Shown here piece after piece: positions 42,796 to 50,165 of a stretch of 64,000 nt of DNA. Below the pieces are notes generated by a model, which saw only the letters and a list, made by a program, of their open reading frames with translations, had not been told where the DNA came from and did no database searches. The position numbers and the translations under genes were made by a program. This stretch comes from an uncultured Alphaproteobacteria bacterium (GTDB lineage Bacteria; Pseudomonadota; Alphaproteobacteria; Caulobacterales; Caulobacteraceae): the NCBI GenBank assembly GCA_937920085.1, contig CALETE010000041.1, positions 1 through 64,000 of the forward strand. The letters run 5' to 3'. Positions within the stretch are counted from its first letter, which is position 1. Each line of letters begins with the position of its first letter.

Positions 42796-43329
42796 GTGAC
42801 CACTGAAAACCAATATGCGGGCCCAAAGGCTCAAGCCCAATACAGCAAGGAAGAACTGCTGGCCTGTGCGCGGGGGGATATGTTTGGCCCCGGCAATGCG
42901 CAGCTGCCTGCGCCACCCATGCTGCTTTTTGACCGCATCATCCAAATCGATGATGAGGGCGGTGCGCACGGCAAGGGCATTATTCACGCCGAGTTCGATA
43001 TTGACCCCAGCCACTGGTTTTTCGACTGCCATTTCCTCGGCGACCCGGTCATGCCCGGCAGTCTTGGCCTGGATGCCCTATGGCAGTTGGTTGGCTTCTA
43101 TCTGGGCTGGATCGGCGGCAAGGGCCGTGGTCGGGCCCTGGGGTGTGGTGAAGTTAAGTTCGGCGGCGAGGTCACCCCCGATATCAAAACCGTCACCTAT
43201 AAGATCGAAATGAAGCGGGTCATCAATCGCCGTCTGGTCATGGGCATTGGCGATGGGGTGCTAGAGGCTGACGGCGTTCCTATCTATTGGGCGCAAGATC
43301 TCAGGGTTGGTCTCTACCAAAGGCCCTGA
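42796..43329 (+). CDS. fabA: 3-hydroxydecanoyl-ACP dehydratase FabA
   Basis: Dehydratase/isomerase that introduces the double bond in type II fatty-acid synthesis. GTG 42796 gives MTTENQYAGPKAQAQYSKEE and 177 residues, the expected length; the open frame reaches 42619 over the end of the SH3 gene. Motifs: HWFFDCHFLGDPVMPGSLGL (catalytic His), LDALWQLVGFYLGWIG and KFGGEVTPDIKTVTYKIEM. Upstream of fabB. Confidence 0.97.
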   Translation: MTTENQYAGPKAQAQYSKEELLACARGDMFGPGNAQLPAPPMLLFDRIIQIDDEGGAHGKGIIHAEFDIDPSHWFFDCHFLGDPVMPGSLGLDALWQLVGFYLGWIGGKGRGRALGCGEVKFGGEVTPDIKTVTYKIEMKRVINRRLVMGIGDGVLEADGVPIYWAQDLRVGLYQRP

Positions 43330-43368
43330 TCGGGGACTCTTCGACTATTGCCATTGGGGGCAGGAAAT

Positions 43369-44580
43369 ATGCGTCGCGTCGTCATCACCGGGATGGGGAT
43401 TGTCTCATCCATCGGCAATAACCCCAACGAGGTGCTCGCCTCGTTGCGGGAGGCCAAGTCTGGCATTATTGCGGCACCGGAATATGCCGAGATCGGCTTC
43501 CGCAGTCAGGTGCACGCCGCGCCGCAGATCGACTGGGAGGCCATGGTTGACCGCCGGGCCGCCCGGTTCCTGTCCCAGGGCACGGGCTATGGCCACATTG
43601 CCATGGAGCAGGCCATTGCCGATTCTGGTCTGACGCCGGATCAGGTTTCCAATGAGATGACCGGTCTGATCGTCGGCTCCGGGGGGCCTTCGACCCGGGC
43701 GATCATCGAGTCAGCCGCCATTGCAAAAGAGCGCGGCCCCAAGCGGGTCGGTCCCTTTGCTGTACCCAAGGCCATGAGCTCGGGGGCCTCTGCGACCCTG
43801 TCCACCTGGTTTAAGATTCGCGGTCTTAACTTCTCGATCTCTTCGGCCTGTGCCACCTCTACCCATTGCATCGGCGTCGGCTATGAGCAGATCGCCATGG
43901 GCAAGCAGGATGTGGTCTTTGCCGGGGGCACGGAAGAGCTGGACTGGACCCTGTCGGTGCTGTTCGACGCCATGGGCGCCATGAGTTCCAACTTCAACGC
44001 CACGCCCGCCGTGGCCAGCCGCGCCTATGACGCTGCCCGGGACGGCTTCGTCATTGCTGGTGGGGCCGGAATTCTGGTGCTGGAAGAGTATGAACACGCC
44101 AAGGCCCGGGGCGCGAAGATCTATGGGGAAGTGGTGGGCTATGCCGCCAATTCCGACGGCCACGACATGGTCGCCCCCTCCGGAGAGGGCGCCGTGCGCT
44201 GCATGCGCATGGCCATGGCCGGGGCGGGGGGTCGCAAGATCGACTATCTAAACCCGCACGGCACCTCGACGCCGGTGGGGGATGAAAAGGAAATGGGCGC
44301 GGTCCGCGAGGTGTTCGGCGAGGCTGCACCGTTTATCTCGTCCACCAAGTCCCTGACTGGTCACAGCCTGGGTGCTGCGGGGGTGCAGGAGGCGATCTAC
44401 AGCCTTCTCATGCTCAATAATGGCTTCCTGGCCGAGAGCGCCCATATCGAAAACCTCGACCCGATCTTCGAAGGCCTGCCCATCCTGCGCAAGCGGGAGG
44501 ACCGGCAGGTGGAGACGGTCATGTCTAATAGCTTCGGCTTTGGCGGCACCAATGGCTGCCTGGTCATGGCGCGGATCTAA
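43369..44580 (+). CDS. fabB: Beta-ketoacyl-ACP synthase FabB
   Basis: Condensing enzyme, KAS I type, working with FabA to make unsaturated fatty acids. ATG 43369 with GCAGGA upstream; 403 residues. Motifs: MRRVVITGMGIVSSIGNNP, active-site Cys in SSACATSTHCIGVGYEQI, His in NPHGTSTPVGDEKE, and TKSLTGHSLGAAGVQEAIYS. 39 bp after fabA. Confidence 0.97.
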   Translation: MRRVVITGMGIVSSIGNNPNEVLASLREAKSGIIAAPEYAEIGFRSQVHAAPQIDWEAMVDRRAARFLSQGTGYGHIAMEQAIADSGLTPDQVSNEMTGLIVGSGGPSTRAIIESAAIAKERGPKRVGPFAVPKAMSSGASATLSTWFKIRGLNFSISSACATSTHCIGVGYEQIAMGKQDVVFAGGTEELDWTLSVLFDAMGAMSSNFNATPAVASRAYDAARDGFVIAGGAGILVLEEYEHAKARGAKIYGEVVGYAANSDGHDMVAPSGEGAVRCMRMAMAGAGGRKIDYLNPHGTSTPVGDEKEMGAVREVFGEAAPFISSTKSLTGHSLGAAGVQEAIYSLLMLNNGFLAESAHIENLDPIFEGLPILRKREDRQVETVMSNSFGFGGTNGCLVMARI

Positions 44581-44607
44581 ACCAAGACGTTCTGAAGGAG
44601 ACGCCTC

Positions 44608-45420
44608 ATGGCCGACGAATATCAGATGCTCAAGGGCGAGCTGATGAAGGGCAAGAAGGGGATTGTGACCGGGGTGGCCAACCACCAGTCCATCGCCTGG
44701 GGCATTACCCTGCAGCTGGTGGCCCAGGGCGCGGAAGTGGCCCTGCTCTATCTCCCGGCCATGGAGCGCCGGGTCCTGGCTCTGGCCGAAGCGGCCGGCA
44801 TTACGGTCCTGGCACCGGCCGACGTCACCGATGACGCCTCCATGGACGCCGCCTTCGACACGGTGGAAAAGGCCTTTGGCAAGATCGACTTCTTCGTCCA
44901 CTGCCTGGCCTTTGCGCCGCGGGACCAGATCAAGGGCTCCTTCGTGGACAATGCCACCCGGGAGGGCTTCCTCCAGGCCATGGATATTTCCGCCTACAGC
45001 TTTGTGGACTGCGCAAGGCGCTCGGCCAAGATCATGCCAGACGGCGGGTCGCTGATCTCCATGACCTATCTGGGGTCGGAGCGGGCCATTCCCAATTACA
45101 ACACCATGGGGGTGGCCAAGGCGGCCCTGGAGGCGGCCACCCGCTATATCGCTCGGGACCTAGGTCCCAAGGGCATCCGGTGCAACGCCATTTCGGCTGG
45201 GGCCATGAAGACCCTGTCCCTGGCGGGGATTTCCGGCGGTCGCGGCATGTTGGCCCAGGGCCGGGCCCTGTCGGCCCTCAAGGAAGACACCTCCATGGAG
45301 GGCGTGGCCGGGGCGGCGCTCTGGCTTTTGTCCGACCTCGGTCGCTCGACCACCGGAGAAATCGTCCATGTGGACGCCGGATTCCATATGATGGGGCTGC
45401 CCGATGGCGGGGACGAGTAA
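44608..45420 (+). CDS. fabI: Enoyl-ACP reductase FabI
   Basis: NADH-dependent last step of the elongation cycle, SDR fold and the triclosan target. 270 residues with an AAGGAG ribosome-binding site before ATG 44608. Motifs: KGIVTGVANHQSIAWGITLQ, FVHCLAFAPRDQIKG, the catalytic Tyr-x6-Lys in YNTMGVAKAALEAA, and AISAGAMKTLSLAGI. Completes a fabA-fabB-fabI operon; the final bases overlap the next gene. Confidence 0.96.
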   Translation: MADEYQMLKGELMKGKKGIVTGVANHQSIAWGITLQLVAQGAEVALLYLPAMERRVLALAEAAGITVLAPADVTDDASMDAAFDTVEKAFGKIDFFVHCLAFAPRDQIKGSFVDNATREGFLQAMDISAYSFVDCARRSAKIMPDGGSLISMTYLGSERAIPNYNTMGVAKAALEAATRYIARDLGPKGIRCNAISAGAMKTLSLAGISGGRGMLAQGRALSALKEDTSMEGVAGAALWLLSDLGRSTTGEIVHVDAGFHMMGLPDGGDE

Positions 45421-46684
45421 GGCGAAACCGGTCCCCAAAGGTTTCGACGCCGATGTGATCATTGCCGGCGCCGGTATGGCGGGGGCTACCCTGGCCCTGG
45501 CCTTGAAGCACGGCGGTCTTAGGCCCCTGTTGATCGATCCTGTGGCCTTTGATGCCCAGCTCGAAGAGAGCTTTGATGGGCGCTCTGCGGCCATTTCCTT
45601 TGCCAGTTTCCGTCAGTGGCGGACCCTGGGTCTTGCGGCGAACCTGGAACCCCACGCCCAGCGAATCGAACAGATTCTGGTAACCGATGGCCGCAGGCCA
45701 GGCGCCTCGGTGGGCCCGGCCTCGCCATTTTATCTGCGCTTTGACTCTGCCGAGATCGCTGACCGGTCTGGGGGTGAGCCCCTGGGTTATCTCCTGGAAA
45801 ACCGCCGCACTCGGGCCGCCCTCGCCGCTGAGGTCATCGCGCAGGACATTCCCGTCCTGGCCCCGGCCCGGGTGGCCCATGTGAATCTCACGGGTGACGC
45901 CGCTGAAGTCCGGCTGGAAGATGGCAGGGTCTTGCGGGCGCCCCTGGTGGTCGGCGCCGAGGGCCGCGCCTCGGTCATTCGTCAGGCGGCCGGTATTGGT
46001 GTCACCTCTTGGGACTATGGCCAGATGGGCGTGGTGGCCACTGTGCGGTTGGAGCACCCCCACGAGGGCGTGGCCCACGAATACTTCCTGCCCGGCGGCC
46101 CCTTTGCCATACTGCCCCTTACGGACAATCGCGCCAGTCTGGTGTGGACAGAGACCACCCCCCACGCCAAGGCCTTGAAATCGGCCCGCCCCGAAGTCTT
46201 CCACGCCCACCTTATGCGCCGGTTCGGGGACTTTCTGGGGGATGTTCAAGTGGACGGCGAGGTCTTTATCTACCCCCTGTCCCTGCAGCTGGCTGATCGG
46301 CTCACCGCGCCGCGGGCCGTCCTGCTAGGCGACGCCGCCCACGGGGTGCATCCCATCGCCGGCCAGGGGCTCAATCTTGGCCTCAAGGACGCCGCAGCCT
46401 TGGCCCAGGTGCTGACGGAGGCCGCGCGGATCGGCGAAGATATTGGCTCAGAGCTGGTGCTCCAACGCTATTCCGCTTGGCGACAGTTCGACAATGTCAT
46501 GCTGGCGGCCGGGTTTGACCTGTTTGTTCGGGTCTTCTCCAACGACAACCCCCTGCTGCGTCTGGCGCGCGGGGTCGGTATGGCGGTGGTCAATAGGATC
46601 GGCCCGGCTCGGCGGTTCTTTATGCAGGAGGCGGGGGGTGCCACCGGTGATCTGCCCCGGCTGCTGCGGGGTGAGGCGCTTTAG
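45404..46684 (+). CDS. UbiH/UbiF-family FAD monooxygenase
   Basis: Flavoprotein hydroxylase acting on the ubiquinone ring or a related substrate. 426 residues: FAD-binding DVIIAGAGMAGATLALALKHGG, DGRSAAISFASFRQWRTLG, and the second FAD motif RAVLLGDAAHGVHPIAGQGLNLGLKDA. ATG 45404 overlaps the fabI end by 17 bp. The choice among UbiH, UbiF and UbiI-type is not resolvable here. Confidence 0.92.
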   Translation: MAGTSKAKPVPKGFDADVIIAGAGMAGATLALALKHGGLRPLLIDPVAFDAQLEESFDGRSAAISFASFRQWRTLGLAANLEPHAQRIEQILVTDGRRPGASVGPASPFYLRFDSAEIADRSGGEPLGYLLENRRTRAALAAEVIAQDIPVLAPARVAHVNLTGDAAEVRLEDGRVLRAPLVVGAEGRASVIRQAAGIGVTSWDYGQMGVVATVRLEHPHEGVAHEYFLPGGPFAILPLTDNRASLVWTETTPHAKALKSARPEVFHAHLMRRFGDFLGDVQVDGEVFIYPLSLQLADRLTAPRAVLLGDAAHGVHPIAGQGLNLGLKDAAALAQVLTEAARIGEDIGSELVLQRYSAWRQFDNVMLAAGFDLFVRVFSNDNPLLRLARGVGMAVVNRIGPARRFFMQEAGGATGDLPRLLRGEAL

Positions 46685-46887
46685 TCCGACAGGTCGCGGG
46701 CCTCTTCGGGCAGCATGATCGGTACGCCGTCGCGGATGGGATAGGCCAGCTTGGCCCGCTTGCTGATCAGCTCGCTGCGGGCGCGGTCATAGTCCAAGGG
46801 GCCATGGGTCACCGGACAGACCAGAACCTCCAAGAGGCGAGGATCAATCTCGGCCATCATCATGTCAGGCAGGGCGTCGTCAGTCAT
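46681..46887 (-). CDS. Trm112-family protein
   Basis: 68 residues: VLVCPVTHGPLDYDRARSEL, LISKRAKLAYPIRDGVPIML; a zinc-ribbon-like Trm112 fold which in eukaryotes and archaea activates methyltransferases. Only one Cys pair remnant (LVCPVTHG) is visible, so zinc binding is uncertain. Overlaps the UbiH-like gene end by four bases; probably translated with the Lon-N protein. Confidence 0.9.
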   Translation of the reverse strand: MTDDALPDMMMAEIDPRLLEVLVCPVTHGPLDYDRARSELISKRAKLAYPIRDGVPIMLPEEARDLSD

Positions 46888-46897
46888 AGGCTAGCTC

Positions 46898-47548
46898 CTA
46901 CTGCAAGCTGGTGGGCGTGTCGCCATCCCAGTTCTGGGCGTCGATTTCCAGCAGGGTGGTGAGGATCTCCGTGCGCTCAACCAGGGTGGCTGCCTCTAGC
47001 AGGGCTTGCTTTTCAGCCGGCGAGAAGGGCAGGCCCATGGCCAGGCTGTTGACCAGGGATTCTAGGGGGGCGACGGCGGCGCTCTGCCAGTCAATGGCCA
47101 GGTCTTGGCGGTGGAGATAGGTTTTCAGCGCCTTTGCAAACCGGCTGTCTTCGAAAACCTCGCCACCATCATCGTCTTCCGACAGGTCGACGGCAAAGGG
47201 ACTGAAGGCGGCGCGGACCTGGCGATAGGGGGTGCGGACCGCCAGTTCCCCATCCAAAGCAAAGCGGCAGATCCCCGTCAGGGTGATCAGATAGGTCCCG
47301 TCCGAGGCCTCGTTAAAACTGGTGATCTTGCCCGCACATCCCACCATGGCGAGATTGGGTCGCGCCTTTTCGCCCCCCGCCGTCTGGACCATGCCGATCA
47401 TGCGATCGGCCGCCATGGCGTCGTCAATCATGTTGAGATAACGCGGCTCAAAAATGCGTAGGGGCAATTCGCCCCCTGGCAGAAGAACGGTGCCGTCTAG
47501 CGGGAAGATAGGAATAACCTGGGGAAGGTCCACGGCGGTTGCGTCCAT
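46898..47548 (-). CDS. Lon N-terminal domain (substrate-binding) protein
   Basis: 216 residues from ATG 47548: VIPIFPLDGTVLLPGGELPLRIFEPRYLNMIDDAM, the LonN (PUA-like) signature, with CAGKITSFNEASDGTYLITLTG. Stand-alone LonN proteins lack the ATPase and protease domains and have unclear roles. Lies between Trm112 and the thioredoxin-TPR gene on the same strand; one base separates it from the latter. Confidence 0.92.
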   Translation of the reverse strand: MDATAVDLPQVIPIFPLDGTVLLPGGELPLRIFEPRYLNMIDDAMAADRMIGMVQTAGGEKARPNLAMVGCAGKITSFNEASDGTYLITLTGICRFALDGELAVRTPYRQVRAAFSPFAVDLSEDDDGGEVFEDSRFAKALKTYLHRQDLAIDWQSAAVAPLESLVNSLAMGLPFSPAEKQALLEAATLVERTEILTTLLEIDAQNWDGDTPTSLQ

Positions 47549-47549
47549 G

Positions 47550-48446
47550 TCAGGAGAAAAGAATAGAGGAAAGGCGACGGCGACCTGATCGGGCCACCTC
47601 GGAGGCGGCACCGGCGGCTTCGAAGACAATCAGCAATTGCTTGCGGGCCGCTTCGTCATTCCAGGTGCGGTCCTGTTCGATCAGGGTCAACAGGTGATCG
47701 GCGGCCCCCTGCCACAGCCCACGACCCGCCAGGGCCTTGGCCAGCTCCAACCGCGCGTCCATGTCTGAAGGATCCGCCGCCAGCCTTTGCTCAAAGACTG
47801 CGGTGTCAGAGGGGGCTGCGGCGGCCAGGGCCAGGGCCGCGCGGACACTGTCTAGATCGGCATTCTTGGCACCGGCCGGTGCCATGTCGGCAATCTCGCC
47901 GGCTCGCTCGGCATCGCCATTTTCCAGATAGACCCTGGCCATACCGCCAAGGGCCTTGACGTTTTCCGGGTCGGCCTGAAGCACCTGGGCAAAGGCCTGG
48001 GCGGCCCCGCCGAGATCGCCGGCCTCAAGGCTTTCCTTGCCCAGGGTCAAAAGCTCATCCACGGCGTCAGCGGGCGCCTGAGCGGCCAGCTTGTCCACGA
48101 AGGCCTTGATCTGGCTTTCAGGCAGGGCCCCGGTAAAGGCATCCACCGGCCGGCCGCCCACAAAGGCGAAGACCGCGGGAATGGACTGGACCCTCAGCTG
48201 GCCGGCAAATTGGGGGTGCTTGTCGATGTCGATCTTGACCAGCTTGACCTTGCCCTTGGCGGCTTGCACGGCGCGCTCAATGGCCGGGCCCAATTGTTTG
48301 CAGGGGCCACACCAGGGTGCCCAGAAGTCGACAATGACCGGTGTGGTCTTCGAGGTCTCGATGACATCGGCCATAAAGCCCTGGTCCGAGCCATCCTTGA
48401 TCAGGTCGGCGGCGGCGCTGGCGGAGGTTTCACCAATCAGGGTCAT
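47550..48446 (-). CDS. Thioredoxin-TPR protein, CnoX/YbbN type
   Basis: 298 residues from ATG 48446: thioredoxin domain (IVDFWAPWCGPCKQLGPAIE with the WCGPC redox pair; LRVQSIPAVFAFVGG) and a C-terminal TPR-type region (ALGGMARVYLENGDAERAGE, ARLELAKALAGRGLWQGAAD). CnoX chaperones protect GroEL substrates from oxidation; a WCGPC active site suggests this one is redox-active. Overlap and spacing suggest the downstream Lon-N and Trm112 genes are co-transcribed. Confidence 0.92.
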   Translation of the reverse strand: MTLIGETSASAAADLIKDGSDQGFMADVIETSKTTPVIVDFWAPWCGPCKQLGPAIERAVQAAKGKVKLVKIDIDKHPQFAGQLRVQSIPAVFAFVGGRPVDAFTGALPESQIKAFVDKLAAQAPADAVDELLTLGKESLEAGDLGGAAQAFAQVLQADPENVKALGGMARVYLENGDAERAGEIADMAPAGAKNADLDSVRAALALAAAAPSDTAVFEQRLAADPSDMDARLELAKALAGRGLWQGAADHLLTLIEQDRTWNDEAARKQLLIVFEAAGAASEVARSGRRRLSSILFS

Positions 48447-48499
48447 GAAGCAGCTTCCATAGGATCGTGCGGACAAAATGGGCCCTTCTGGCCCGATCT

Positions 48500-49021
48500 T
48501 CAACGCTGGAAGATAGACTCATCCAGGGTCAATGCCGGAAAATCCACAACCAAGGGGACAATTTCGAGACTGGTTAGGAATTTCCGGAAGTCTCCCTGGG
48601 TCAGGGTCGTGGTGGCGGTATTGATCAGGGGATGGAAATTCACCTGATCGGCTTCTGCTAGGGCCTTGTCGAGGACAAAGGTCGCTTGGCCCTGGGCGTC
48701 ATTGATTAGGGCGAGAGCGGTCACTGAACCCGGCGTCACCCCCAGCACCTCGAACATCAGCTCCGCCGACCCAAAGGACAAACGCGCAGACCCAATCACT
48801 GTGTGCAGGCGCTTTAGGTCAATGACCGTGTCGTCCTTGGCGGAAATCAGCCAGATGCGGCCCTTGGCGTCCTTTAGGAACAGGTTCTTGGTGTGGGCCC
48901 CTGCAATCTCATCCTTGATCCCCTCGCCCTCGCCCACACGAAACACCGCCTCATGGTCGGTGGTCACAGGCGCAGCGCCGATGTCCGTGAGATAAGAGAG
49001 TATGTCGTCGCGGCTCTTCAT
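48500..49021 (-). CDS. Prolyl-tRNA deacylase-type (YbaK/ProX) domain protein
   Basis: 173 residues of the aminoacyl-tRNA editing domain: GEGEGIKDEIAGAHTKNLFLKDAKGRIWLIS (with the conserved Lys), FGSAELMFEVLGVTPGSVTALALIND, HPLINTATTTLTQGDFRKFL. Acts in trans to clear mischarged Ala-tRNAPro in relatives (ProXp-ala family). Minus strand, divergent from the LprI-domain gene with 76 bp between starts. Confidence 0.93.
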   Translation of the reverse strand: MKSRDDILSYLTDIGAAPVTTDHEAVFRVGEGEGIKDEIAGAHTKNLFLKDAKGRIWLISAKDDTVIDLKRLHTVIGSARLSFGSAELMFEVLGVTPGSVTALALINDAQGQATFVLDKALAEADQVNFHPLINTATTTLTQGDFRKFLTSLEIVPLVVDFPALTLDESIFQR

Positions 49022-49097
49022 GGGCGAGGATTTAGTGCAAGGTCACCCACCCGTCGATATCATGGGTCATAATTGGCCGCCTGAAACCCGGAATCCT

Positions 49098-50162
49098 ATG
49101 ATGAACCTGCGACTTATCGTGGCTCTGATTCTCCTCGCTATCCCCGCAGGCCATGCCAGCGCCGCCAGCTTTGACTGCGCCCTGGCCAAGTCGGTGATTG
49201 AGATCGAGGTCTGCAAGGATCCCGTACTTTCTTCGGCTGACAGTCTGATGGCCGAACTCTATTTCCAGGCCAAGACCAGCGCCTTCCGCAGTGGCCCGTC
49301 CAACCAGCTCAGCCTCCAACGGGCCTGGGTGAAGGACCGCCAGGATTGCCTGACCCCCGACAAGGTTGGTTTCAAGTCGGTGCGGACTTGCTTGCGCTCA
49401 CGATATGACGCGCGAAATCACGAACTGGCCGTGGCGACGGCCATGTCTGATCCGCCTAACGGCCTCCGGGCCCTGGACGTCCTCGATCCCCAGGCCGCGC
49501 CCCTCTACCGGGCCATCTGGACCTATGTCCGGACCCCCTCTGACAAGGCCAGCCTGATCCGGCTTCTGAATTTCTATTTCGCCCGCATGGAGTCGGACGG
49601 GGCCCAGAGCTATGGCCAGGACATCCTGGCCGATGAGAAGATCACAAAGCCTGAGGACATGCTGGCCTCCGACCACCAGTTCGCCACGGGCCTGAAGATT
49701 TTCAGCGCCTATCTGGAGGGTTTACCCCTGACCCTGCCCTGCGAGGCGGCGCTTTATCAGCCGGCCCTGCTGGAAACGGTCCGGCCCATCTTCGGCAGCA
49801 CCCGGGACAACTTCATTCCCAGAACCGACTGCGCCGCCACCCTGCCGCCCGTGCCGAAGTTCGACGCCCTGGTGGCGCAGATCTACAAGACCTGGCCGAC
49901 GTGTCAGGGCACGATCCGGTTTGCTGCCTATCGAAGCTTTGAGGCCGAGGTGGAAGCCGCCCGCATTTCCGACGGCACCGGCAAGCTCCGCACCAAGGCC
50001 GCGCCGCGGCTGAAGGGCGTGACGCCAGACGCGGTCAAGGCGGCGACGGATGAACTGGCGGAGTATTACAGGCTCTACCGCATAATCCCGCTCGCCAAGG
50101 GCCAGGCCATGGCCTTTAGCTCAGTGCAGACCGTGTTGGCCGCGGGACATGCCTGCAGCTAG
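49098..50162 (+). CDS. Exported LprI-domain protein
   Basis: 354 residues from ATG 49098 (or 49101): signal peptide MNLRLIVALILLAIPAGHASA, then an LprI-like lysozyme-inhibitor N-domain (FDCALAKSVIEIEVCKDPVL, SLMAELYFQAKTSAF, WVKDRQDCL with conserved Cys), followed by a longer domain of unknown type (about 130-354). The Cys pattern suggests disulfides. Periplasmic. Ends three bases before the convergent polA. Confidence 0.82.
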   Translation: MMNLRLIVALILLAIPAGHASAASFDCALAKSVIEIEVCKDPVLSSADSLMAELYFQAKTSAFRSGPSNQLSLQRAWVKDRQDCLTPDKVGFKSVRTCLRSRYDARNHELAVATAMSDPPNGLRALDVLDPQAAPLYRAIWTYVRTPSDKASLIRLLNFYFARMESDGAQSYGQDILADEKITKPEDMLASDHQFATGLKIFSAYLEGLPLTLPCEAALYQPALLETVRPIFGSTRDNFIPRTDCAATLPPVPKFDALVAQIYKTWPTCQGTIRFAAYRSFEAEVEAARISDGTGKLRTKAAPRLKGVTPDAVKAATDELAEYYRLYRIIPLAKGQAMAFSSVQTVLAAGHACS

Positions 50163-50165
50163 ATC

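Noticed and set aside
45278..46249. 323-codon ORF opposite the UbiH-like gene
   Set aside because: Antisense shadow of a recognisable FAD monooxygenase.
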